The notes below the pieces were generated by a model that was not told where the DNA came from, made no database searches, and was given only the letters and a program-made list of their open reading frames with translations. This document shows, piece after piece, positions 1 to 10,900 of a stretch of DNA of 64,000 nt. This DNA is from Notospermus geniculatus (Eukaryota > Nemertea > Pilidiophora > Heteronemertea > Lineidae), in assembly GCA_002633025.1 (NCBI GenBank), contig NMRB01000643.1, forward strand, positions 33,656-97,655, given 5' to 3'. Position 1 is the first letter of the stretch, and each line of letters starts with the position of its first letter. A program made the position numbers and the translations under genes.

Positions 1-205
1 AGGGACACGATTGATCCTCCCTTGTGAGGTGTTCTGGACCTCCCTTCTCGGGTGCCCTCAGTTTTTTGTTGAACCCTAAAGGGACAAGATTGATCCTCCC
101 TTGTGACCTCCTTTCTTGGGTGCCCTCAGTTTTTTGTTGAATAAATGAAACCGTAAGGGACAATACTGATCTTCCCTTCGCAGGTCTCCGAGTGCCTTCA
201 ATTTG
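1..205. repeat. tandem repeat, about 77-bp unit
   Basis: Two and a half units start at 1, 80 and 156 with AGGGACA, then TTGATCCTCCCTTGTGA and TGCCCTCAGTTTTTTGTTGA. Confidence 0.75.
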
Positions 206-412
206 TCTGGTAATAAATTTATTTATAAGCGAATGGATACCAATGATGTTTCTCCCCTCTCAGGTGCCCGGGCTGCGGAGACGTACAGCGCCTCCTGGCT
301 AAAATATATTACACTAAAACGCCTATCTATGCGCATGCTCGGGTATCACCTGAGAAGGGAGCACCTGAGAAGGGAGGAGGCACCTGAGAAGGGAGCAAGA
401 TCTGTGGCCCCT

Positions 413-960
413 GCTCTTTTTACACGGTGCTGGTTCGAGGAAACCTACCTCCACCCTCCTCGGGCGGGTTCGGTTCAGGATGGATTGATCGCTTTTACAC
501 GGTGCGGGTTGCCGAACCCGCCTTGATCTAGTTCGAGGTCGGTTCGTTCAAATGCGTGCCACCAGATGGCGTGTATCAACATTTACAGTTATCGCAAGTA
601 AGAAATATCCCCAAAATAATCACTTAAAATCGATAAACTATGCTTCTAACAACATGAGCAGTGCTTGAGAAATCTCGTGCGTGATTTCTTCACAGGTAAC
701 TTTATACAGCAATGCGCCAGCGATGCCATTCATATGTAGCGTGCTCAATCCCGCACGTGGCCGGTGGAGGTCGGTTCGCTTTTACACGAGAGAATAACCA
801 GCCTGAACCTACCTCCACCTTCCCGAGACTCACGGGGCGAACTGAACTGGCCGGAGGAAGGTGGAGGTCAGTTGTTTCGCTTTTTCACGGGGAAAAATAA
901 CCGAACCCTCCTCGATCTAGTCTCGATCCGGAACGCACCGGCACCGTGTAAAAAAGGGCT
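413..960. mobile_element. MITE with TTTTTACACGGTGC ends, long copy
   Basis: Inverted ends TTTTTACACGGTGC and GCACCGTGTAAAAA. The outer parts match 1359-1659, but about 250 internal bases are present only here, so the second copy is an internal deletion derivative. Confidence 0.7.
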
Positions 961-1094
961 AACGTGAAGTCGCGGCTTATTCCGTCAATCTATTCAATGT
1001 CACACTGGCGCGTGGGCCTCACTGAAAAACGTTACACCGGGTTTCGGTGTGCTGCCCTCTATCGTAGCTAGGATCCCCATTGTTTAACACCAAC

Positions 1095-3622
1095 CTGTGG
1101 AGTAAAGTCATGACGGAGAATGCGGTATTAGCATCAAGGCCCGTCGTCGGTTCGTCAAGAAAGAGCATCTTTGGCTGTATAATCAGCTCCATCCCTATAC
1201 AGCATCTCTTTTTCTCACCTCCGGAGACGCCACGGATGAAGGGTGTCCCGATCTAGAGAAGTGACAATAAAAAAAATTTATTCGAGGGCAAACCCTCATC
1301 ACGCACTACACTGAAAAACACTGCTTCATCCAAACTTGGAGGAATTATACTGACAGTAGCCCTTTTTACACGGTGCTGGTTCGAGGAAACCTACCTCCAC
1401 CTTCCTCGGGCGGGTTCGGTTCAGGATGGATTGATCGCTTTTACACGGTGCGGGTTACCGAACCCGCCTCGATCTATAGTTCGAGGTCGGTTCGTTCAAA
1501 TGCGTGCCACCAGATGGCGTGTATCAACATTTACAGTTATCGCAAGTAAGAAATATCCCAAAAATAATACAGTTGTTTCGCTTTTACACGGGGAAAAATA
1601 ACCGAACCCTCCTCGATCTAGTCTCGATCCGGAACGCACCGGCACCGTGTAAAAAGGGCTAGTAATTCCTCCAAGATCCAAATGACGAGCTTAGGTTCGT
1701 TTTCCATTCATCACCAAACTGAGTAAATTTGTAGAAATGACAATCCACGGTTCGTCATTTGGACGAACCTTGTTAGAGATTGTTTGAGATACAACAAGGG
1801 TTCGTCAAAATGAGGAACCGTGGATTTGTCATTAGATACTAGATACTTAGAATTCAATTGTCATTAGAAATTAGATACTCAGTTTGGTGATAAATGGAAA
1901 GCGAACCTAAGTTCGTCATGTTGACGAAGCAGTGTTTTTCAGTCTATCGGTATCACAAGACTTGCATTTGCAGGAAAGGGACCAAGATAGGCAATGCACT
2001 GCGGGTCATCAGTCAGTATATGAAACTACATGTACATGAATTACTCGTCTTCTTTCCTAACAACCTTACCTTGGAATCCGCCACCTTCTCGAGGCTGAGC
2101 TCTGCGATCACAGCATCGACCCTCTGTTCTCTTTCGTCAGATGTGTGACCAATGAGACGCATGGAGGAAGAGAAAAAGAGGTTTTCTCGGACAGTCAAGG
2201 TACCCATGATTAGGTCATCCTACAACGAAATATTACATGATACTCTCGGCTGAATATATTAAACACACGTTTATCCAAACGAAACCATCTGTCAGGTAAG
2301 CGATGTCACTTTCACTCTTCGACAACAAAGATCAGAATGGTATTTAGATACTAACCTGCACCACGTAACCCGACATACATTTGAAATCGTCAGGCATTCT
2401 GTGTCCATCTATGAGCACGTTACCGCTGAGGCCACGCCTGTCTTTTCTGTCCGCCAACACATCCAATAATCTGTCAAATTTAAAAGCCAAGCATGGTAAA
2501 AATTTGAACAAAAGTGAAAATGTAATCATCTTGGGTAAAATAAGAAGTCATGTTGATAAGCAAACGTTACTTCGCTTTGATGATGTAGTGAGCATATAAT
2601 GCATTGAACTGACATGACGGAGCAACCGACGAACCTCAGCTTGGCATCCACCATTGATTTTCAAGCTGATTTTGCGTTGTGACTTGCTTTGCAACTGGGC
2701 ACTCGATCGCCGTATGGTAGTGGACTCGTTAGACGTGATTTCCACCAATGACAAAGATGTGGTCAATTTCAGTCGGCAATCGGTCGGCGACCGGTATCAG
2801 TTCCTTGCGATCGTATTCAATCGCAGGTAGCAGGTTGCAAAGCAAGTCGCAACGCATAAAATCAGCAGTGGATTCCAAGCTTTAAAGTACATGTATAGAA
2901 TACTCACGAAGACTTTCCACTTCCTGTTGGTCCAAGAATTGCATTCATTCCTGGTTTGAATATACCCCTGAAATGGTAGACAAACTTCGATAAGTTCGAG
3001 AGGACATAGCGCGGGTTGTCAAAAGTATAGTCAATATAGTCAAAAGCAAGGATATCATTTCTTCAGGTTTTGTGAGGAAGATTGCTTGTTGGGGGTCCAG
3101 CTTCATTTATGGTCCATATAATACATCGTTTAGAGTATTTTTCTTCGTCAGATCTTTGGTTTTGAACATACATGTACATCATGTTTGGACAATGGGGCAT
3201 ATGAATAAACCTAGCAAATGCTTTTAGACCTGCTTGAGATTTGTACAGCATTGCTTAGTGCATTTGACACATTTGTATTTCAAAATTCAAGTAAACGTAT
3301 TTACTAGTCTTTATTCATAATATGACCCAATGATTGGCCACGACGTCATGTGGGAGAGCTAGTAGGCCACCATGTTTGTTGGAAAGGTCTAGACGTGGTG
3401 ATTTCAATGAATTTCTTACTCGACATTCCTCAAGATCCATTTCTCGGCCTTCGGCTTGCAACAGCCGCAGCATTTCTGTGGCATGGCCACTTTGTAGTCT
3501 ACATTATGAAAGGAGATGACACTTCCTCTGTCCTCTCCAGCCTGGCCATTCGACTTGACTGACGTCCCGAATGCATGGTGAGTTGTACCATAACTTCCCA
3601 AGTTGCCTTGAAGGATGGGTTC
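1095..3622 (-). CDS. ABCG2-like half-transporter, nucleotide-binding domain exons (partial)
   Basis: ABCG half-transporters dimerise in a membrane and use ATP to export lipids, porphyrins or xenobiotics. Five exons in consistent phase lie on the minus strand: 3420-3622, 2908-2967, 2356-2470, 2070-2219 and about 1095-1252, each with AG acceptor and GT donor. They read as the start of the ATP-binding domain: [11 protein letters not shown], Walker [10 protein letters not shown] (exon 2), [25 protein letters not shown] then [13 protein letters not shown] across exons 3 and 4, KVADSK, signature VSGGE and Walker [13 protein letters not shown] in exon 5. The domain order and exon junctions fit ABCG2. 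The last donor could also be at 1091. No initiator ATG is seen in the first exon, whose frame is closed by a stop shortly upstream, so the start lies in an earlier exon. The H-loop and all six membrane helices are absent and should lie beyond the left edge. Introns carry MITEs. Family assignment is firm; the exact ABCG member is inferred. Confidence 0.9.
1309..1943. mobile_element. foldback with CTGAAAAACACTGCTTC ends, split by another MITE
   Basis: Inverted ends of 17 bases at 1311-1327 and 1926-1942. The element contains the TA-flanked MITE at 1359-1659. It lies in the intron between the last two ABCG exons seen. Confidence 0.65.
1359..1659. mobile_element. TA-flanked MITE with GCCCTTTTTACACGGTGC ends, short copy
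   Basis: Ends are inverted and flanked by TA on both sides, as for Tc1/mariner-type elements. Internal deletion relative to 413-960. Confidence 0.75.
2638..2886. mobile_element. MITE in ABCG intron (GCTTGGAATCCACTG ends)
   Basis: Inverted ends around AGCTTGGxATCCAC; same family as 60046-60262. Lies between exons 2 and 3 of the ABCG gene. Confidence 0.7.
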
Positions 3623-4027
3623 CTGGAAGAAGGGGCGTCATGGGGTATAATTTGAACGCAAATTTTGATATCGCGCCGAATTTCATCACTTAGGACGTAC
3701 CGGTACGTACAACAGTAGATGCGAAATATGTTTACCTACATGTATGTAGGATCTTAATGTGATGTTATTAGGTAGGGCCTATGGCAAACGTTGCTGGCAT
3801 CCCAGCACATAGTGTACCAGTATTTGTGTCTGTTTAGTTCCTTTATCAGTCACAGCTCCTACCTCCTTATTTTCCATTTGAATAGCCATGTTTTTTTCCA
3901 GTCGAGTAAAGAGGATTTAAGCCCCTTTCCCTATCGTGTTATAGGTATATGTACAGTACATAAACGAGCAAGTGCTCGTTGTGCTTCCGTTTTCTTACAT
4001 GTTGGCCTACTCTTAGCTAAAATCAAT

Positions 4028-4175
4028 GGGCCGTATGCACTAAACGAAGATTACCTTGAACTCAGGTTGAGCCACAACTTTTCAATTGTTCAGGTTTGTC
4101 AGGGCATGATGTGACAATGGAAAAGTTGTGGCTTAGCCCGAGTTCAAGATAATCTTCGTTTGGTGCATACGGCCC
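4028..4175. mobile_element. MITE GGGCCGTATGCAC, copy 1
   Basis: Nearly complete hairpin with arms of about 60 bases including AACGAAGATTA and TGAACTCAGG. Second copy at 50650-50795. Confidence 0.8.
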
Positions 4176-5266
4176 AGAGTTTTTACCAATGAACTTCGTC
4201 GCCAGTCATTTACCCTCACTAATAGCGGACAGCGGTCGAGGCTCCAGGTGATGCATTTGATTAACCGTCTGATTGTCACAGGACCCTGGATTAGCGCAGA
4301 GTCGGTTTGGAACACGGTGATGGCAATCGATAAACTAAAAAGTAGGCCTAAATTCATTCGTTTGCTTACCCTCTCTTCTTGTAGAGAATAACGCTGAAAA
4401 GATAGAAACACAACTTAAGTTTACCTTTAATCTTGAGGGCTGTACCTTTAAAATCTCGTCTTTCCCATCGGTTCATTTTTTATTTCGGGGAGACAGATCA
4501 GTAAAACGCAGCTCGCTGATAAAGAGACACTTATCCACTACAATGCCATATCTATCCGAGCTAGCTCTATTTTTAACATGGTATGCCTAGCTGTAGTTTG
4601 CACTACGGCTCAAGTAACCTCGAAACTGCACCACTTTGGATTATTGCAAAAGATCTTGCGAAATAAGCAGTGCATCATCGTTAACTTTACTCATTCGGCA
4701 CGACAAAATATCGTCAAGCGTGACGGCAATCACGGGGGGGGGGGTACCTATATGCGCCTAAGGCCAAGGCTCACATAGAAACGTGCCCACCATCCTTGGC
4801 TACAATGCCAACCAGCAGTCGGCAGGAGCGTTCAAGCAATGCAACTTACCTTCATGATGGTAGAACCACCAAAGCAGGCGCAACTTCATCGAACTACGAA
4901 AACCGAAATTTTATTTGTCGACTATGTGCTTTATTTCATGGCGCGGACTTTTGGAGTTAGGCCTTCAAGCACCATAATGAGATATCACATGTCTAATACA
5001 TATGCCTGATAATTCGTTTAATAATCAATTTCGGTATTCAAGACATACTTAGAGTGTACATAGGCTATCAACATTTCAATGGCATTCCTTATTCAGGTCA
5101 ACGATTTTACTGAGGCCTGGGGCAATCACGTTGCACGTGCCTTGACTGGCCACTTGACTTTTCTTCAAAAATTGCGAGCTCCACCTCAAGAGGCACCTTT
5201 TCGACACCGATACTCTTCGTTCTGTTCGGGTTCTTGCCAAACGAACATTTGCGGCACAATTCAATG
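4176..5266. other. no gene seen
   Basis: Anonymous sequence without a recognisable protein or RNA. A run of about 13 G lies near 4734-4744. Open frames here are short and unrelated to known families. Confidence 0.5.
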
Positions 5267-5347
5267 CGGTAGGGGTGTCTTTTAAAATCGACTGACCCGG
5301 CCGAATGACGAATCGACAGCGGTAGGTCAGTCGACTTTAAAAACATT
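5267..5347. mobile_element. MITE fragment (GGTAGGGGTGT, GACTGACCC)
   Basis: Short inverted repeat of GACTGACC with AAAACAT/GTCTTTT; related to the hairpin at 19459-19648. Confidence 0.5.
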
Positions 5348-5369
5348 GACGCATTGAGTTCTCCAGCCA

Positions 5370-5519
5370 ATGTGCGCTTGGCCTTTTATACGGGTTGCTT
5401 GTATACATATAAAAAGGAGTTTACGTAATCGCTACGCTAACGGATGTGCGCTTGGCCTTTTATACGGGTTGCTTGTATACATATAAAAAAGAGTTTACGT
5501 AATCGCTATACGCTAACGG
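5370..5519. repeat. tandem duplication, 74-bp unit
   Basis: Two adjacent copies begin GTGCGCTTGGCCTTTTATAC at 5372 and 5446 and end in CGCTAACGG. Confidence 0.85.
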
Positions 5520-5644
5520 TAAGACTAACGTTAATGCTACTGGTGACACTTGTGTTGTAGACGAAAGAAGAACGTTACCGTTAGCGGGACGGACACCCTT
5601 TAGCCAAGGTTGCTCATATTCGAGAAGGAACGTTGATGCCAACA

Positions 5645-5846
5645 GGTGTAACATCTGTCAGTGTTTCCGTATATCAGTGTGTCCATCAATTGTTTGGGAA
5701 ACGCTGGCAGATAATTGACACGTTTCTCTGTGTCCCCTATTGTTCGACACGTTTCTCTGTATCCCCTATTGTCAAGTCGCTGCTTAGTCAGTCATACGTT
5801 GGTAGGGAACACTTACAGATCGGGAACATTCAGAAACGTTACACCC
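5645..5846. mobile_element. MITE GGTGTAACGTTTTTCAGTG family
   Basis: Ends GGTGTAACAT and AACGTTACACC, with TGTCCCCTATTGT inside. Internal short tandem duplication of CGACACGTTTCTCTG. Other copies: 7692-7853, 12144-12318, 13391-13550, about 46471-46623, and an end at 1020-1038. The open frame over it is not a gene. Confidence 0.7.
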
Positions 5847-6322
5847 GGTCAAAAATTCTACGGACAGTGGTCTGCAGCATGAGGCTACGAGCATGTTTGA
5901 TGGGTGTGGTTCCCTTGATCAGCTGTTTCGTGTTTATCTATGTTGTCTTCCAATCCAAAAGGAAGGATTATACGAGTGGGATTGCTTTGAAAACAGCTGG
6001 ACTGAAAACAAACCATTTCGTCGGTTTATCACCATGACAACTTGCACTCTAACAATAATTGCGAAAAATGGCTATCAAGCAGCGGAATGTAGCCGGTGGG
6101 TGTCCAGCGTATCGTAATGGTTCAACTAGGCCTGGCTCCTCCTTGATGGAATACATATCTCCAGCATCCGCGGTGCTCTTTCGTAATTCCTGTACCGTAT
6201 GACGTGTTGGGGAGCGCATTCTTCACAGCAGGTCCGGACTTGACTACTTCCGGTCGTCAATATTCTATTGGATCTGCTGTGGAGAGTGGTTGAAGCGGTG
6301 TTTGAAACTCTGGTTCACCGCT

Positions 6323-6621
6323 AAAGGTGCCTACAGGTCGACATTGCGTCTTGAAGCAACTCGACGGATCCGTCGCAGATAAAAAAACTATACCAACGCG
6401 CAGGTCGACATTTCAGCGATTGAGAGGAACTATAGGAGCAACTGGCAGTTCCTCGAACAGCACGCTCAACTAGCGGATCCAGCAGTTGTCGGAGACGCAA
6501 GCGCGCTCAGGTCGACAAAATCGGCAACTGATCAGTCACTCCGAGTTGGTTCCATCGCCGGAAAGCTAGTTGCCGCGAGTTGCTTCAAGACGCAATTTTT
6601 GTCGACCTGTAGGCACCTTTT
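6323..6621. mobile_element. MITE AAAGGTGCCTACAGGTCGAC
   Basis: Inverted ends AAAGGTGCCTACAGGTCGAC extend to GCGTCTTGAAGCAACTCG; about 300 bases. The flanking 6622-7204 shows no gene. Confidence 0.75.
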
Positions 6622-7204
6622 AAAGATGTAGCCGTCATCACCATACTACCTACTGTGTATTGTCGGCTTCGTGCGGCAGATGTTCACAGTAAAACGAGTG
6701 GTACTGAACGTATTCTGTACTTAGATTTTGTGGCTTCATTCCGAATCGTTCCCGATTCCCGTGAGTTGAAAGTTCATGGAAAACTGCCAGCAATTCGAAT
6801 CAAAATTTCCATTTCGGGTTTTTCATTACCGTTCCATGGTTCTATGTCTTGACGACAACGTAGCCAGTGTAGAAATAGAAGACAACATTCATCATTCCGG
6901 GAGCAAGGGGGACATCTGATATGAAAAAGACGTGACGTAACTACGAATCTTTCAGCTGCCAATTAATTAAGTGGCGAATAAAACAGACCAATACGGCCCA
7001 TCAGTCATTCATGAACTTGCCATTTTGCAGCAGTGATGTTTCTTTCAGTGGCATTTCTCATTCCGAACTAATTAATTTGATCGATTGGTATTTATGAAAT
7101 AGAACCAGGAAGCAGCAAACAACGTTTATAAGTGTGAAAAACGTTTTGAAATTATATTAATACGAATCAGCTGAGCAAATCAGGAGCGAACTCAGAAGTG
7201 AATC

Positions 7205-7440
7205 ATACAAGAAATTATTCAGAATAAATGTTTCTTGATAAGATACATACAGTATATTTTATTTCAAAAATAAAATAAGAATTACAAAATCATGCATGTT
7301 CTGGAATGTTGACATTATGATATCAAGTTGTCACGTCCAAATTAGACACGCGCATGCAATCTGGAGTGTGTGTTCTCTAATTAATTGATCATGTCACTGT
7401 ACGACTTATGAGTTATTAACTTTGATAACCTAGAAGATAT
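7205..7440. repeat. detached fragment of the receptor duplication block
   Basis: About 235 bases around ATTCAGAATAAATGTTTCTT match 24355-24740 and 33825-34410, which lie 3' of paralogues 2 and 3. Here it is also 3' of its receptor copy, so block 1 once had the same order. Confidence 0.7.
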
Positions 7441-7492
7441 CAATCAATTCACTTCAGTTGGACAGTTACAATAATAATCTTTACGTAGGTCT

Positions 7493-7608
7493 GGGGCTTG
7501 TTTCATAAAGTGACTTTAAGCTAATGGTACATGTACCTTTAACCAAATGGAAAATGCATTGAAGTTAATGGTACCATTGGCTTAAACTCACTTTATGAAA
7601 CAGGCCCC
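7493..7608. mobile_element. MITE GGGGCCTGTTTCATAAAGT, copy 1
   Basis: 116-base hairpin. Second copy at 34078-34187. Core TTTAAGCTAATGGTA. Confidence 0.8.
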
Positions 7609-7691
7609 TGTACGTCCAGGTTATTTAGTCAGATTATGTAACACGTAAGAGACTGGGGAACTCGCAAAACGTTTCTGTACCGCGTTTTGCC

Positions 7692-7853
7692 GGTGTTAAA
7701 TCAACCAATGTTTCTCCTTATTGTCTGGGAAACGCTTGAAGATAGATTGGCACATTTCTCTGTGTGTCCCCTATTGTCAAGTCGCAGCTTATTCCGTCAG
7801 ACAATAGAAGGGAAACACTCACAGATGGGGAACACTTAAAAATGTTACACCGG
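7692..7853. mobile_element. MITE GGTGTAACGTTTTTCAGTG family
   Basis: Diverged copy of the family at 5645-5846, with TGTCCCCTATTGTCAAGTCG and an end in ATGTTACACC. Confidence 0.65.
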
Positions 7854-8347
7854 TGTGAAACGGAATGCAGGTCCGAATTACAACTCAGTAATGGTTATAT
7901 TCGTATGGTCATGATTTCTGGCGAGTGGGTCATAGGGTCATATGAATAAAGACTAGCAGATTTGTACAGCATTGCCTAGTGCATTTGTATTGCAAACTTA
8001 GCAAAAGCATTAATTTTACTAGTGTTTATTCATATGACCCATTATCCCCGTAATCCCCCGTTCACATACAATTAAACTGGACGTAGATTCCAGGCGGACT
8101 TGGATTCCTCTCACACCTGGTATTCCCAACCTGCTTTTTATCACACCTGGATACACATATGTATGGATAAGTTGATGGAAGTACTCGAGTTAACCTTGAT
8201 AATTTCGCATCAACAAGCTAGTGATTCATGGAGCAACCACCTGTAGGATCAACTAGAGTCTAACCCTTTCGCTTCTTTCCAACAAGGCAGCCTCGTGTGA
8301 AGGTGTTGAAGCTGACAGTAACACACTTCGAAGGTGAACTAAGATCA

Positions 8348-8483
8348 GGGCCCAGTTTCACAAAGAATCTTAAGTCTTAAGTTTGACTTAAGTCATCATG
8401 TGACCAGGTTTCAGCAAATCAGATGACTTCATTTCAGACTTAAGTTTTTTCTTAGACTTAAGATTCTTTGTGCAACCGGCCCC
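8348..8483. mobile_element. MITE GGGCCCAGTTTCACAAAGAA
   Basis: Hairpin with AGTCTTAAG words; right end CAAAGAATCTTAAGTCT inverted, closing in CGGCCCC. Confidence 0.75.
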
Positions 8484-8659
8484 AGGTGATACTAAGGCCC
8501 TTTTTAAAGATACATGTAAGACTAGCCCCGATGTGTCAAATATTTATGTTTCTTCGTTCAGAAAGACGTTTAAAACCCGGTAGAGGGCGGTTGGATGAGG
8601 TAAACAGGATGGTGTCCAAGCCGAGGTGCATTTTATGATGTGGACTTACAAGACCTAAT

Positions 8660-8915
8660 AAGGCCTGTCTACACCATCAACATTTTCAAAACAATTCTGC
8701 GACAAAACATTTTGAAAACTGTTTTGGAAACGGCTTGTTTCGGGGTACACTCTGCAACATTATCAAAACATGTTTTCAAATTATTTTGCAAAAAGGTCCA
8801 GGTCCAGTCCATACAGTGCAACAAACCGAAAACAACGGTGTTTTGGAAATGTTTGCAGCTGGATGTAATTGTTTTTGAAATGTTTTGGCAATGTTGATGG
8901 TGTAGACAGGCCTTT
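8660..8915. mobile_element. MITE AAGGCCTGTCTACACCATCA
   Basis: Inverted ends AAGGCCTGTCTACACCATCA, then CATTTTCAAAACA words in both directions. Confidence 0.8.
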
Positions 8916-9116
8916 AGGACTCCCATCATATGAACATTTGGGGGTTTTTTATGAAAAACTTCGGACACCCATCAGGAACATGTACTGACTTTTCCGCAAT
9001 GCATTTTCCACATTTGAGAGAACATGAATTGTAGACCATGCCTATTCGACACCTGTAACACATGGCTTTTGTATAGTCTATAGCGTACGAGAGTATAGCA
9101 AACCGTTTGTACACTT

Positions 9117-9249
9117 AAGGCCAGTTTCCACTAGAGCGTTTTACGCCGCGCAATGCGTCGAATCTTTTGTTATTTTCCGCCGCAGTGCTTCCAAACAATG
9201 GCAAAGCGTCAAAACGCGGCGTAAAACGCTCTAGTGGGTACAGGCCTTT
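9117..9249. mobile_element. MITE AAGGCCAGTTTCCACTAGAG, copy 1
   Basis: Hairpin including GCGTTTTACGCCGCG. Related copy at 60264-60427. Confidence 0.75.
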
Positions 9250-9540
9250 AGGGGCCTATTAGAGAAACCAGCTATTTCGAAGATAAACCAGGTATTTCGA
9301 TCGAAAAACCATGTTTTAGGCCGAAAACATGGTTTCAAGTCGTGTTACAGTGTACTTTGTATTTCCACAGAAATACCTAGTTTTTTCCAACACTTGATTT
9401 AATATGTGAAGTGTGAGTAATCCACTTGATGGGTCTTCTTGCACAAAACTGCCGTCATCATTCATAAGAAATAACAGTAGGCCTATAAGCAAGTCAAGGG
9501 AAACTCTTCCACGAGGACGCTGGACGAGGAGGAGACCTTC

Positions 9541-9634
9541 TACTACAGGGTGGGCCAGAGAAAGTGTCCCTCGAACAATAGGGAAACAATAGAAATTGTT
9601 CGAGGGACACTTTCTCTGGGCCACCCTGTAGTAC
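9541..9634. mobile_element. short mariner-like hairpin (CAGGGTGGGCCA ends)
   Basis: Arms of about 39 bases around a 15-base loop; TA on both sides. Ends match the longer element at 20723-21384. Confidence 0.75.
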
Positions 9635-9829
9635 TACGTACGAAAGCCAGCGTTTCGTTAACCCTTGGATATCGAGTACCAACATTTTTTAACCACACTT
9701 GGGTAAACACATTCCGATTCTGTGACTGTGTATACATGTAGTTCTATCATATGCATTTTTTATACAGTCATGTATTTGCTACAAGAGAAATAATCAAAGT
9801 CGTGTCGAAACCATTGTCCTGTCAATGAT

Positions 9830-10900
9830 CTAACTCGAGGAGGCTTGAGATGGTTCCGGCTCTACTATGACAAGCTTTTTCTGAATGATTGCCTGTACGG
9901 GCAAGCAAAGGAATCGCTTGTACTCGCGACGGAATTTGGTGTTAAACAAGCCGTACACGACACTGTTGGCACACGCATTCGACATGCACATTCTGACTGT
10001 TATTTTGTAAGCCAAAGGTGGCACAGAGCCCATATGGAGCGCCACGAACGCCATGATAGAGTACGGCATCCAACAGATAACGAATGCGGCATAGGTGAAA
10101 AACAACACGCGAATCACTGTCAGGTCTTTCCTGCTCAGTTGCTTCTGAGGGCTTCCTTTGGTCTGTTCGTGCTGTCGCATCCGTTCGCCGGTCTCATGAA
10201 CAGTTTTATAGATCATGATATAGCATACAAGGGTGATCAACATTGGGATAAAGATGGAAAAAATGTTCGATAAGTAGACGTAGATGAAACTGCCCTGGTG
10301 TCGGAAACCACAAGCAGTAATGTACGGGTTGTATTCCGTTTTGACAATCTGCAATCCAACCATGATGAAGACGAGGGCAAGGCAGACGACCCAAATGACG
10401 ACGTTGGTGATGATAGAGGATTTCATCCCAATGTGGGACTTGTAGTAGTCCGATTTGCACACGCAAAGATAGCGGTTGATGGCGACAATCATGATACTGT
10501 ACAAGGAAACCGACACGGACAGAATATGAATGCCGCACTGGATTTTGCAGGAAGTCGTGTCATCCATACCGCCAAAGGCGAGCACATTTCTTCGGTTGAC
10601 GTTGTTTGCGAATATCACAGGGAATGCTTCAGCGGTTATAATCAAGTCTGATATTGCAATACTTATCATATAAGTGTTGGGAATCGTTCTGAGTTTTCTG
10701 TTGCAACCTATGACCAATAACAACAGGATATTCCCCACTGATCCTCCGATAATTCCAAACACGAAAATATATATGGCATCTAGAATATCAACAACTTGTG
10801 CGGTGGTCGACGGAAAAGTGTTATTATTGGTGGTTAGAGTGTTATTATTGGTGGTTAGAGTCTGAATTGTCGATGCTGTAAGTGTAAGATTTAGCTCCAT
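9830..10900 (-). CDS. melatonin-receptor-like class A GPCR, paralogue 1 (tail shortened)
   Basis: Intronless receptor of 356 residues. I start at the ATG giving MELNLTLTAS because an in-frame TAG lies upstream with no ATG between. The N-terminus has two TTNNNTL/F repeats, each with an N-glycosylation site. Seven helices follow from about residue 42. Landmarks: N57 (TM1), D85 (TM2), C118 and C197 (extracellular disulphide), NRY at 142-144 in place of DRY, W170, P219, CWMP at 276-279, and NSVVY at 312-316 in place of NPxxY. NRY with a Pro-less TM7 motif is typical of melatonin receptors and the related Tre1/moody-like invertebrate receptors. A ligand cannot be named. Compared with the copies at 27148 and 35670 the tail is 11-12 residues shorter because a CAG codon reads TAG. 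Flanks match the other two copies, so this is one of a duplicated set. Confidence 0.92.
   Translation of the reverse strand: MELNLTLTASTIQTLTTNNNTLTTNNNTFPSTTAQVVDILDAIYIFVFGIIGGSVGNILLLLVIGCNRKLRTIPNTYMISIAISDLIITAEAFPVIFANNVNRRNVLAFGGMDDTTSCKIQCGIHILSVSVSLYSIMIVAINRYLCVCKSDYYKSHIGMKSSIITNVVIWVVCLALVFIMVGLQIVKTEYNPYITACGFRHQGSFIYVYLSNIFSIFIPMLITLVCYIMIYKTVHETGERMRQHEQTKGSPQKQLSRKDLTVIRVLFFTYAAFVICWMPYSIMAFVALHMGSVPPLAYKITVRMCMSNACANSVVYGLFNTKFRREYKRFLCLPVQAIIQKKLVIVEPEPSQASSS

Noticed and set aside
5633-6037. 134-residue open frame
   Set aside because: Most of it lies on a MITE of the GGTGTAAC family and the rest matches nothing.
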